From JAMXLO01 sp041487355 (GTDB taxonomy: Bacteria > Pseudomonadota > Alphaproteobacteria > Acetobacterales > Acetobacteraceae), in NCBI GenBank assembly GCA_041487355.1, contig JBGPND010000209.1:1-9148 (forward strand): a DNA stretch of 9,148 nt, given 5' to 3'. Position numbers and translations under genes: made by a program. Below the pieces are notes generated by a model. It was not told the origin of the DNA. It was given only the letters and a program-made list of their open reading frames with translations, and made no database searches. Below are positions 1-6,570 of the stretch, one piece after another. Numbering within the stretch: the first letter of the stretch is position 1; each line of letters begins with the position of its first letter.

Positions 1-357
1 ATCCGACTCCCGCAGCACTTCCGTCTTCACCGGCAGGACTTCGCCCAGCCACACCGCATTGAGCGTATGGTCGTCGCGCGGGCGGCCGGATTGCGGATGC
101 ACCAGCACCGTCAGCCCCATGCGATTCAGCATCAGGAACGGCACCAGCGTGGGAAACAGCTCGGGCGCGAAGGCGATCTGGTACATCGCCTGCACATGCG
201 GTCCCACCGGTTCGTCGTGCCAACTCCCCATGCGCATGGCGAAGCGCTCCTCCACCCATTTGCGCAGCAGTGCGGCGCGGTCCTTGCTGGCGGGGTCGTA
301 GTAGACATGCGCGTGGTAGTCCTTGATCGCGCCGATGTCCTTGGGTGCGTCCTGCAT
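1..357 (-). CDS. DOPA 4,5-dioxygenase-family protein (partial, cut at window start)
   Basis: The 119 visible residues match the small DOPA 4,5-dioxygenase family (Pfam DOPA_dioxygen). Its hallmarks are visible: YHAHVYYD at residues 14-21 with His15 and His17, WHDEPVGPH at 46-54, a hydrophobic segment FAPELFPTLVPFLMLNR at 63-79, LTVLVHP at 82-88, and WLGEVLPV at 103-110. The histidines are the likely metal ligands. Characterised fungal and plant relatives open the catechol ring of DOPA extradiolically; bacterial members are mostly uncharacterised, so the substrate here is unknown. The protein is probably soluble, as no signal peptide is seen. The family is about 110-125 aa, so only a few C-terminal residues should be missing. 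The ATG at 357-355 shares one base with the stop of the upstream acyl-CoA synthetase (TGATG), which points to translational coupling and a shared operon. Family assignment is confident; function is not. Confidence 0.85.
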   Translation of the reverse strand, partial: MQDAPKDIGAIKDYHAHVYYDPASKDRAALLRKWVEERFAMRMGSWHDEPVGPHVQAMYQIAFAPELFPTLVPFLMLNRMGLTVLVHPQSGRPRDDHTLNAVWLGEVLPVKTEVLRESD

Positions 358-1898
358 CAGGTGGTCTCCTCCAACAGACGCTTCACCTCGCGCTTGGCGA
401 CCTTGCCGTAGCCGGATTTCGGCAACTCGGACCAGAACACGAAGCGCGTCGGCCATTTGTATTTTGCCAGTTTGCCGTCGAGAAACGCGAGAAGCTCCGC
501 TTCGGTCACCGGCGTGCCCTCCGCCAGTACCAGCAGGGCGACACCGCTTTCGCCCCAGCGTTCATGCGGCATGCCGACGACGCAGGCTTCCGCCACGGCG
601 GGATGGCTCAGCAGCAGCTCCTCGATCTCGCGCGGATACACGTTGGAGCCGCCGGAGATGTACATGTCGGACGCGCGGCCGGTGATGTAGATGAAGCCGC
701 GTTCGTCCATATGGCCGAGATCGCCGGTATGGAACCAGCCGAAGCGCGTGGCCTGCGCGGTGGCTTCGGGATTGTTGTGGTAGCCCGCGAACACGCCCGG
801 ACCACGCACGCAGATCTCGCCTGTGGCACCGGGCGGCAAGTGATTGGCGTCGAGATCGAGGATGGTGACCTCCATGCCGGTCCGTGGGTAGCCGCAACTG
901 CCGACCGGCATGTCGTCGTCCACGCTGTGCAGGTGCGGCGGCAGCACGGTGATGTTGCCGGTCACCTCGCCCAGGCCGAAATACTGCACCAGCACCTTGC
1001 CCAGCTTGCGCAGCGCGTGCTGCTGGTCGGCGCGATACATCGGCGAGCCGGCATAGATCGCATACCGCAGCGAGGCATGGTCGTAGCGGTCGACCGCGTC
1101 ATGCCGCGTCAGCATCGTCAGGATGGTCGGCACGGTGAACATGTTGGTCACCCGATGCCGCTCGACGAGTTGCCATGCCTCCTCGCAGTCCAGCCGCTCG
1201 CCGGACAGCAGGACGCTGGCGGCGCCGCGGGCCACCTGGGTCAGGGCAAGGATGCCTGCGCCGTGCGACAACGGCGCCACCACCAGCGAGACGTCCTGCT
1301 CGGTGGTCCCCGGCATCAGGTCGCAGAGATGGTTGGTGACCACGTACTCAAGCTGCCCGTGCGTCAGCACCCCTGCCTTCGGCCGCCCGGTGGTACCGGA
1401 GGTGTAGAAGAACCACGCTGCGTCATCGCGATCGACATCGGCGGCGCGCTCGACGCGCTGACCGGAGGTTGCCAGCATCTCCCATGACAGATCGCCCGCA
1501 CCGATCGAAACATGCAGGCGCGCATTGGCGTTTTCCGCGGTTGCCGCCGCCGCATGTGCAGGGAACGCGGCATCGAAGATATGCACAGAGGCGCCGGAGG
1601 ATTGCGCCAGATACGCCACCTCCGGCGGGGTGAGGCGGAAATTCGTCGGCACCCACACCGCGCCGAGCATCCACGACGCCCACATCGTCTCGAGCACCGC
1701 GTTGGAGTTCCGCGCGTGCAGCAGGATGCGGTCGCCCTTCCGCACGCCGCGTTCGGCCAGGGCGCCGGCGGCCGCCTGAACCCGGGCGCAGAACTCGGCC
1801 CAGGTCCAGGTCCGGTCGCGCCAGATCAGCGCCGGTCGTTCGGGAAACCGCCGCGCCGTCTGCAGCAGCAGATGCGCGAGGTTGCTCGTCGGAATCAG
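357..1898 (-). CDS. AMP-forming acyl-CoA synthetase / CoA ligase (non-ATG start)
   Basis: This ANL-superfamily enzyme would activate a carboxylic acid to its CoA thioester via an acyl-adenylate. Counting from the CTG at 1898, it has the P-loop-like motif YTSGTTGRPKAG (165-176), YFGLGE (306-311), the hinge region HTGDLG...GR (390-408) and the C-terminal catalytic Lys of SGYGK (about Lys499). The total of 513 aa is normal for the family. The start is unusual. The first in-frame ATG/GTG/TTG is the GTG at 1745, which would delete about 50 residues of conserved N-terminal fold (SNLAHLLLQTARRFPERPAL... is clearly family sequence). A good GGAGG (1910-1906) lies 7 nt before CTG 1898-1896, which forms a CTGA overlap with the thiolase stop. 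ATT at 1895 is the alternative. Substrate cannot be read from sequence; thiolase and dioxygenase neighbours suggest a catabolic acid. Confidence 0.9.
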   Translation of the reverse strand: MIPTSNLAHLLLQTARRFPERPALIWRDRTWTWAEFCARVQAAAGALAERGVRKGDRILLHARNSNAVLETMWASWMLGAVWVPTNFRLTPPEVAYLAQSSGASVHIFDAAFPAHAAAATAENANARLHVSIGAGDLSWEMLATSGQRVERAADVDRDDAAWFFYTSGTTGRPKAGVLTHGQLEYVVTNHLCDLMPGTTEQDVSLVVAPLSHGAGILALTQVARGAASVLLSGERLDCEEAWQLVERHRVTNMFTVPTILTMLTRHDAVDRYDHASLRYAIYAGSPMYRADQQHALRKLGKVLVQYFGLGEVTGNITVLPPHLHSVDDDMPVGSCGYPRTGMEVTILDLDANHLPPGATGEICVRGPGVFAGYHNNPEATAQATRFGWFHTGDLGHMDERGFIYITGRASDMYISGGSNVYPREIEELLLSHPAVAEACVVGMPHERWGESGVALLVLAEGTPVTEAELLAFLDGKLAKYKWPTRFVFWSELPKSGYGKVAKREVKRLLEETT

Positions 1899-3064
1899 CG
1901 AACCGCCTCCAGGATCGACACGTAGTTCGCCACCGCCGCGCCGCCCATGTTGAACACGCCGGCGATGTCCGCCTTCGGCAATTGCATCGCGCCTGCCTGG
2001 CCGGTGAGCTGCATCGCAGTGATCACGTGCATCGACACGCCGGTGGCGCCGATCGGATGGCCCTTCGCCTTCAGCCCGCCCGAGGGGTTCACCGGCAGCC
2101 GACCGTCCTTCGCCGTCCAGCCTTCCAGCACCGCGCGCGCACCTTGGCCAGGCGGCGTCAGGCCCATCGCCTCGTATTCCAGCAATTCGGCGATGGTGAA
2201 GCAGTCATGCGATTCAACGAACGACAGCTCGTCCAGCTTCACGTTCGCCGCGTCCAATGCCCGCCGCCACGCCACCGCCGCACCCTCGAAGCGGGTGATG
2301 TCGCGCTTCGAGATCGGCAGAAAATCGTTTACCTGCACGGCCGCACGGAAGCGCACCGCCTTGCCCATGGCACGCGCGGTCTCTTCGTCGGTCATCACCA
2401 GCGCCGCGGCACCATCCGACACCAGCGAACAGTCGGTGCGCTTCAGCGGCGGCGCCACGTAGGGGTTCTTCTCGCTGACATGGCGGCAGAAATCGAAGCC
2501 AAGATTCTTGCGCATCTGCGCATAGGGATTGTCGACGCCGTTCTTGTGGTTCTTCGCCGCGATCGCTGCCAGCGCATCCGACTGGTCGCCGTAGCGCTGG
2601 AAATACCGCTCGGCGATGCGGCCGAACACGCCGGCGAAACCAGCGGGAATGTCGGCCTCTTCCTTCTGGTAGCTCGCCTTCAGCAGGATATCGCCGATCT
2701 CCGCACCTGGCGTCGCGGTCATCTTCTCCACACCGATCACCAGGGCGAAGCGGCCGCGGCCGGCGGCGAGGAAGTCGCGCGCGCCGTGCACCGCGGCGGA
2801 GCCGGAGGCGCAGGCGTTCTCGTAGCGCGTGATCGGCCGGAAGCGCAGTTCCGGCACGTGCTGCAACACGAGCGAGGCGGGGAAGTCCTGTTTCGAGAAC
2901 CCGTTGTTGAACAGGCTGACGAAGCCGGCCTCGATCTCGCCGGGCGAGATGCCGGCATCCTCGATCGCCGTGCCGGCGACGCGGCCGATCAGCGATTCGA
3001 TGTCGGGGTCTTCCAGCTTGCCGAACGGCGAGTGCGCCCAGCCAACGATGCAGGCTTCGGTCAT
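1895..3064 (-). CDS. SCP2-type thiolase / acetyl-CoA acetyltransferase family protein
   Basis: This 389-aa thiolase-superfamily enzyme would carry out thiolytic cleavage of a 3-ketoacyl-CoA, or the reverse condensation. The nucleophilic Cys85 sits in ENACASGSAA (82-91). HDCF at 286-289 replaces the NEAF/NEAH motif of classical thiolases, which is typical of the SCP2/SCP-x branch. NPSGGLKAKGHPIGATG (326-342) carries the catalytic His336. No C-terminal CxG cysteine is present: the equivalent stretch reads FNMGGAAVAN. This also fits the SCP2 branch. The start at ATG 3064 is chosen because AGGAGG lies 7 nt upstream (3077-3072) and MTEACIVGWAHSPFGK is a standard family N-terminus; an in-frame start at 3187 would add unrelated residues. 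It is the first gene of an operon with the overlapping acyl-CoA synthetase. It was not possible to say whether it acts on fatty, branched or aromatic side chains. Confidence 0.92.
   Translation of the reverse strand: MTEACIVGWAHSPFGKLEDPDIESLIGRVAGTAIEDAGISPGEIEAGFVSLFNNGFSKQDFPASLVLQHVPELRFRPITRYENACASGSAAVHGARDFLAAGRGRFALVIGVEKMTATPGAEIGDILLKASYQKEEADIPAGFAGVFGRIAERYFQRYGDQSDALAAIAAKNHKNGVDNPYAQMRKNLGFDFCRHVSEKNPYVAPPLKRTDCSLVSDGAAALVMTDEETARAMGKAVRFRAAVQVNDFLPISKRDITRFEGAAVAWRRALDAANVKLDELSFVESHDCFTIAELLEYEAMGLTPPGQGARAVLEGWTAKDGRLPVNPSGGLKAKGHPIGATGVSMHVITAMQLTGQAGAMQLPKADIAGVFNMGGAAVANYVSILEAVR
1906..1910 (-). promoter_or_regulatory. Shine-Dalgarno for the acyl-CoA synthetase, inside the thiolase 3' end
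   Basis: GGAGG on the minus strand, within the last thiolase codons. It lies 7 nt before CTG (1898) and 10 nt before ATT (1895). It supports initiation at this junction rather than at the internal GTG at 1745. Confidence 0.55.
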
Positions 3065-3203
3065 GGTGGAACCTCCTGGTCTGCTGGCGGGAGGGTAGCG
3101 GATCGGGGCCGGGATGGCGACGGGCGACACTGCCAGAACAACCGCATTTGGCATCAGCGCCTTGCGCGGGTGGCCACGCGCCGTCACAGGCCCAGAAAAG
3201 GAA

Positions 3204-3402
3204 GCAAGAAGGCGTTTTTAACACGGAGAAGCAGGGAGGACCGCGGAGGTCACCGAGAAGGCGTTCATGCGCCCCCGGGTCAAGTGCCCGGGGGCATGCT
3301 TCGCGCGCCGACAACCTGTCTTCCGGCGCAAAGCGCCAAGAAAGTTCTGCTCCGTGGTCTTCGTGGGTCCTCCCTGCTTCTCCGTGATAAATGCTTTCTT
3401 GC
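3204..3402. repeat. Nested imperfect inverted repeat (dispersed, REP/MITE-like)
   Basis: Outer arms at about 3204-3260 and 3344-3402 are reverse complements with a few mismatches and a 2-nt indel. They include an exact 21-bp core (3222-3242 against 3366-3386) containing CACGGAGAAGCAGGG. Between the arms lie two further hairpins: a perfect 9-bp GC stem with a 7-nt loop (3271-3295) and GGCGC-AAA-GCGCC (3325-3337). The CACGGAG-type arm resembles dispersed intergenic repeats seen in many environmental proteobacteria (recollection, not searched). No transposase is encoded. It lies between the divergent thiolase and antitoxin genes and could restrain or terminate transcription on either strand. Confidence 0.8.
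3271..3295. repeat. Perfect 9-bp GC-rich hairpin inside the larger inverted repeat
   Basis: GCCCCCGGG (3271-3279) pairs with CCCGGGGGC (3287-3295) around the loop TCAAGTG. There is no T-run after it on either strand, so a simple rho-independent terminator is not supported. Confidence 0.75.
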
Positions 3403-3447
3403 TCCGCCGCGCATATGCGTTAGCCCTGGCAGCACCGCACCAGCGTA

Positions 3448-3476
3448 TAGACAACGTACACACAATATGCTATCTG
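3448..3476 (+). promoter_or_regulatory. Weak candidate promoter of the toxin-antitoxin operon
   Basis: The stretch from about 3445 to 3476 is AT-richer than its surroundings and immediately precedes the antitoxin leader. TAGACA (3448-3453) and TATCTG (3471-3476) are separated by 17 nt and could act as -35/-10 boxes, but both match the consensus only loosely. RHH antitoxins usually autorepress, so an operator is expected here, yet no clear palindrome is visible. Confidence 0.3.
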
Positions 3477-3497
3477 AGGAGCCTGCAGGAGACCAGC

Positions 3498-3797
3498 ATG
3501 CCGCGCACTTCCGCCGTTCACCGTGACCAAGCCGCGCCCCGCAGCGGAGTCATCAACATCCGCGTCCGGCCCGACGAGCGTGCTCTGATCGATCGGGCCG
3601 CGGCCGCCCTAGGGAAGAGCCGGTCGGACTTCATGCTGGAGGCGTCCCGCCGCGCGGCCGAGGAAGCGCTGCTCGACCAGACCATATTGCGTGTCGACAG
3701 CGCCACTTACGCCCGATTTGTCGAGATGCTGGACGCTCCCCCCCGGCCGAATGCCGCGCTGCGTCGGCTGTTGCAGACCAAGGCGCCATGGGAATAG
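3498..3797 (+). CDS. tacA: DUF1778 RHH antitoxin (TacA family)
   Basis: This 99-aa protein has the layout of TacA-type antitoxins. A ribbon-helix-helix DNA-binding domain (about residues 17-55, with INIRVRPDERALIDRAAAALGKSRSDFMLEAS) is followed by a C-terminal arm (about 60-99) ending LLQTKAPWE, which in the family wraps around and neutralises the acetyltransferase toxin. Its role would be to block the adjacent GNAT toxin and, with it, to repress their own operon. The start at ATG 3498 is supported by AGGAG about 6 nt upstream; a longer in-frame reading from 3267 would run through the upstream inverted repeat and is rejected. The last 10 bases overlap the toxin start, the usual arrangement for this pair. 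It is on the strand opposite to the flanking catabolic operons, which fits an acquired module. Confidence 0.93.
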   Translation: MPRTSAVHRDQAAPRSGVINIRVRPDERALIDRAAAALGKSRSDFMLEASRRAAEEALLDQTILRVDSATYARFVEMLDAPPRPNAALRRLLQTKAPWE

Positions 3798-4300
3798 GCC
3801 CTGGCGCGCCAGAGCCGCTTGCGGACCGACACGATCTGAGCGTCTTCGCATCGGGCGAGCCGATACTGGATGACTGGCTGCGGCGCCGCGCACGTGCCAA
3901 CCAAACCAGCGGCGCATCGCGAACCTATGTCATCGCGCAGCAGAACCGGGTCATCGGCTATTTCACTCTGGCGTCGGGGGCGATCAGCATTGCCGAGGCG
4001 CCCTCCCGCGCGCGACGGAACATGCCAGACCCGATCCCAATGACAGTGCTTGGACGGCTGGCAATCGACCAGGCCTGGCAAGGAAGCGGGCTTGGTCGGC
4101 TGCTGTTGCGCGACGCCATTCTGCGCACAAGCCAAGCCGCCGCTATCATCGGCGTACGCGGTCTGCTGGTGCACGCATTGTCTCCCGCGGCAAAGCGCTT
4201 CTACGAACGCAACGGCTTCCGCGAATCACCCAACCGGCCGATGACGCTTGTCGTCACGCTGCAGGACGCAATAGCCGCGGCGGGTGACGTAAACGGTTGA
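3788..4300 (+). CDS. tacT: GNAT-family acetyltransferase toxin (TacT-like)
   Basis: This 170-aa GNAT protein resembles TacT/AtaT-type toxins, which transfer acetyl from acetyl-CoA to the amino group of charged aminoacyl-tRNAs and so stop translation. Visible family marks are the N-terminal FASGEPILDDWLRRRARANQ (20-39), TYVIAQQNRVIGYFTLASG (46-64), the GRLAIDQAWQGSGLGRLLL region (89-107) with the acetyl-CoA-binding QGSGLG loop, and GLLVHALSPAAKRFYERNGF (125-144), whose Tyr139 corresponds to the catalytic tyrosine. The length is normal and no inactivating change is visible, so the toxin looks intact. The ATG at 3788 lies 10 nt inside the antitoxin gene, implying coupled translation. Which tRNA it targets cannot be told. 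A non-toxin GNAT is unlikely given the DUF1778 partner. Confidence 0.92.
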   Translation: MGIGPGAPEPLADRHDLSVFASGEPILDDWLRRRARANQTSGASRTYVIAQQNRVIGYFTLASGAISIAEAPSRARRNMPDPIPMTVLGRLAIDQAWQGSGLGRLLLRDAILRTSQAAAIIGVRGLLVHALSPAAKRFYERNGFRESPNRPMTLVVTLQDAIAAAGDVNG

Positions 4301-4354
4301 ACTGTAGCCTTGTCGGTCTGACTGGAGAGGCACCGCGTTCTCAATCGTCACCGA

Positions 4355-4454
4355 CCCACACTGTCATTGCGAGGAGCGCAGCGACGAAGCAATCTCGAGG
4401 TGAGTGCGCACCGACCACGAGATTGCTTCGCTCCGCTCGCAATGACAGTGTGGG
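4355..4454. repeat. Inverted repeat between convergent genes (GTCATTGCGAG family)
   Basis: The arms at 4355-4397 and 4418-4454 are reverse complements. The outer 19 bp (CCCACACTGTCATTGCGAG) and an inner stretch of about 13 bp (CGAAGCAATCTCG) are exact, with a length difference of 6 nt between them. The unit GTCATTGCGAG...GAAGCAATCTC is recognisable as a dispersed intergenic repeat of many bacteria (recollection, not searched). It sits between the convergent toxin and SDR stop codons and may act as a two-way transcript end or mRNA 3'-end stabiliser. It lacks T-runs. Confidence 0.8.
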
Positions 4455-4509
4455 TGGGGGCAACGAGGCCGAGGCGTCGAGATTGCCCTTCAGTCAACCC
4501 GACAATGCT

Positions 4510-5262
4510 CTAATCCGCGGTCCAGCCGCCGTCGATCAGCAGGCTCTGGCCGGTCATGTAGGCAGAGGCGTCGGAGGCCAGGAACACCGCCGCGCCCACC
4601 ATGTCGCCAGGCGTGGCGAAGCGGCCCATCGGCGTGTGGTCGAGCAGCCGCCTGCCATGCGTGTCATGCTCCAGCAGCTCGTGGGTCAGGTCGGTGTCGA
4701 CCCAGCCAGGGGCCAGCGTGTTCACCCGCACGCCGCGCTTCGCCCAATCCAGCGCCAGCGCGCGCGTCAGCATCTCCACCCCGCCCTTCGATGCGCAATA
4801 CGGCACCGAACGCAGCAGGCCCACGTGTCCCGCCACCGAACTGATATTGATGATGGAGCCGGAGCCGCGTTCCACCATCACCCCGCCCAGATGCTTGCAG
4901 CACAGGAACGTCCCGGTGAGGTTGATGTCGATGATGGCCTGCCAGTCTGCCAAACTGATCCGCTCGATGCCGCGAAAGATCGGGTTGATGCCGGCATTGT
5001 TCACCAGCACGTCGATCCGCCCGCAGCGCGCCAACACAGCATCGCGCAGCGCCAGCACGTCCACCTCGCGCGATACGTCCGCTAACTGAACACTGGCCGG
5101 CTCGCCGATCGCCGCCGCGGCGTCAGCCAGCGTCGCCTCGGTCCGCCCGGTCAGCACCACACGTGCGCCGTGACGTGCCAGACCCTCGGCAATGGCGCGG
5201 CCGATGCCCCGGCCCGCGCCGGTCACCACCGCGACCTTCCCCGTCAGGTCGAACTCGTTCAC
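4510..5262 (-). CDS. Short-chain dehydrogenase/reductase (SDR), classical type
   Basis: This 250-aa classical SDR is an NAD(P)-dependent oxidoreductase for a hydroxy/keto group. The cofactor motif is TGAGRGIG (14-21). NNAG lies at 88-91, and the catalytic tetrad is Asn114, Ser142, Tyr155 and Lys159 (YCASK). PGWVDT follows at 185-190, with the C-terminal LIDGGW. Arg40 after beta-strand 2 (LTGR) hints at NADP(H). The start is either GTG 5262, giving a GTGA overlap with the upstream acyl-CoA dehydrogenase stop, or TTG 5265; GTG is preferred because GGGAG lies 7 nt before it. Tight coupling to the phosphotransferase and dehydrogenase genes suggests it interconverts a hydroxyacyl-CoA and ketoacyl-CoA of the same pathway. 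A 3-hydroxyacyl-CoA or a 4-hydroxyacyl-CoA substrate is possible; the sequence does not decide. Confidence 0.92.
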   Translation of the reverse strand: MNEFDLTGKVAVVTGAGRGIGRAIAEGLARHGARVVLTGRTEATLADAAAAIGEPASVQLADVSREVDVLALRDAVLARCGRIDVLVNNAGINPIFRGIERISLADWQAIIDINLTGTFLCCKHLGGVMVERGSGSIINISSVAGHVGLLRSVPYCASKGGVEMLTRALALDWAKRGVRVNTLAPGWVDTDLTHELLEHDTHGRRLLDHTPMGRFATPGDMVGAAVFLASDASAYMTGQSLLIDGGWTAD

Positions 5263-6428
5263 CAATTGGCTCCCTGCCGCGCGATGCGCTGGGCGAGCGA
5301 CCAGCGATGCACCTCCGACGGCCCATCATAGATGCGGAACGCGCGGACCTCGCGGAAGATGCGCTCCACCAGCGTCTCGCCCGTGACGCCTTGTCCGCCC
5401 AGCACCTGCACGCAGCGATCCACCACGCGCCAGATCGCCTCGGAGCAGAACACCTTCGCGATGGAGGATTCCGTGGTGCCACGCGCGCCCTGGTCCAGCA
5501 GCCAGGCGGTGTGCCAGATCGCCAGCCGGCTCATGCGTATGTCGATCTCGTTGTCGGCCAGCATGAAGCCGACGCCTTCGTGGTTGACCAGCTTGGCGCC
5601 GAACACTTCGCGCCTGCCGGCATAGCCGGCGGCGATGTCGTGCGCGCGCCGCGCCGCGCCGAGCCAGCGCATGCAATGGGTCAGCCGCGCCGGTGCCAGC
5701 CGTACCTGGGCGTAGCGGAAGCCCTTGCCGGGCTCGCCGAGGATATCGCTGGCCGGAACGCGCAGATCGTTGAAGCGCACCACCGCGTGCCCGCCGGCGA
5801 ACGCCTGGTCCAGGCTGTCCATCGTGCGCACGATCTCGATGCCCGGCTGGTCCATGTCGGCGAGGAACATCGTCGCCGCGCCGTCCTCGCCCTTGGCCAT
5901 GATGATGGCGAAGCTCGCGCCGTGCGCGCCGGTGATGAACCATTTGGTGCCGTTGATCACCCAGTGGTTGCCGTCCTTCACCGCCGTGGTGTTCAGCGCC
6001 GACGGATCGGAGCCAGCGCCGGGCGCCGGCTCGGTCATGCAGAAGCAGGAGCGGATGTCGCCGCGCGCCAGCGGTCGCAGCCAGCGTTCCTTCTGCTCCG
6101 GCGTGGCGACCACCCCCATCAGGTGGATGTTGGCTTCGTCGGGGGCGAAGATGTGCATCGCCACGGAGCCGAGCAGCGAATAGCCGGCTTCCTCGAACAC
6201 CACCGCCTTGCCGACATTGTCCAGTCCCAGCCCGCCGAATTCCGGCGAGGCGTGCGGCGCTAGCAGGCCCGCCTCGCGTCCGAGCGCCACCAGTTCGCGG
6301 CGGAACTCCTCGGTCGGCCCGTGCGCGGTCTGCCGCTTGTCGCCTTCCAGCGGGATGATCTTGTCGCGGATGAAGCTGCGCGTGCGTTGCTGCAGGTCCT
6401 GGACGTCGGGCGAGAGCGAAAAATCCAT
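5259..6428 (-). CDS. Acyl-CoA dehydrogenase family protein, ACAD10/ACAD11-like
   Basis: This 389-aa flavoprotein has the full acyl-CoA dehydrogenase fold: an N-terminal helical part, the FAD-binding MTEPAPGAGSDPS (131-143), WVINGTKWFITGA (156-168), LGGQGVTGE (343-351) and the C-terminal IYDGPSEVHRWSLAQRIAR (366-384). Asp368 occupies the place where MCAD-type enzymes carry the catalytic Glu (YEGT). DGPxEVH at this site is the pattern I associate with ACAD10/ACAD11. With an adjacent APH-fold kinase this suggests action on 4-phospho-acyl-CoA rather than plain alpha-beta desaturation (inference). ATG 6428 is chosen because GGAG lies 9 nt upstream and MDFSLSPDVQDLQQRTRSFI is a normal family start; ATG 6443 is possible but has a poor ribosome site. 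A longer reading to 6644 would translate a hairpin repeat. The stop overlaps the SDR start. Confidence 0.92.
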   Translation of the reverse strand: MDFSLSPDVQDLQQRTRSFIRDKIIPLEGDKRQTAHGPTEEFRRELVALGREAGLLAPHASPEFGGLGLDNVGKAVVFEEAGYSLLGSVAMHIFAPDEANIHLMGVVATPEQKERWLRPLARGDIRSCFCMTEPAPGAGSDPSALNTTAVKDGNHWVINGTKWFITGAHGASFAIIMAKGEDGAATMFLADMDQPGIEIVRTMDSLDQAFAGGHAVVRFNDLRVPASDILGEPGKGFRYAQVRLAPARLTHCMRWLGAARRAHDIAAGYAGRREVFGAKLVNHEGVGFMLADNEIDIRMSRLAIWHTAWLLDQGARGTTESSIAKVFCSEAIWRVVDRCVQVLGGQGVTGETLVERIFREVRAFRIYDGPSEVHRWSLAQRIARQGANW

Positions 6429-6450
6429 GCTGTGGTGCTCCATCTGCTTG

Positions 6451-6541
6451 AATCCCCACCCCGACCCTCCCCCGCTTCGCGGGAGAGGGGGCGCTTTGAA
6501 CCCCCTCTCCCGCGAAGCGGGGGAGGGTCGGGGTGGGGGTT
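6451..6541. repeat. 41-bp nearly perfect inverted repeat between phosphotransferase and dehydrogenase genes
   Basis: The arms 6451-6491 and 6501-6541 are complementary at 40 of 41 positions around a 9-nt spacer (CGCTTTGAA). Each arm also contains its own small palindrome CCCGC-TTC-GCGGG or its complement. The unit (CCCCACCCCGACCCTCCCCC...) is familiar as a dispersed intergenic repeat in GC-rich proteobacteria (recollection). In the operon transcript it would form a very stable hairpin ending only about 10 nt before the ribosome site of the acyl-CoA dehydrogenase. Confidence 0.88.
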
Positions 6542-6570
6542 CAGCCCGGCCCTGACGATTGGGGCGGGCA

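Noticed and set aside
345..1487. Long plus-strand open frame opposite the acyl-CoA synthetase
   Set aside because: It is antisense to a clearly recognised gene; its His/Arg/Ala/Gly-rich composition is that of an antisense frame in GC-rich DNA.
3065..3187. Thiolase start at 3187
   Set aside because: The extra 41 residues do not resemble the family, while ATG 3064 has AGGAGG at ideal spacing and a standard N-terminus.
1982..3526. 514-codon plus-strand open frame opposite the thiolase
   Set aside because: Same reason: no recognisable domain, runs through the inverted repeat, and lies opposite a well-supported thiolase.
3204..4454. CRISPR array or IS element around the toxin-antitoxin genes
   Set aside because: The repeats are two different inverted pairs, not regularly spaced direct repeats, and no transposase or cas gene is present.
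5163..6263. 366-codon plus-strand frame opposite the dehydrogenase and SDR
   Set aside because: Composition and position are those of an antisense shadow; no motif or ribosome site.
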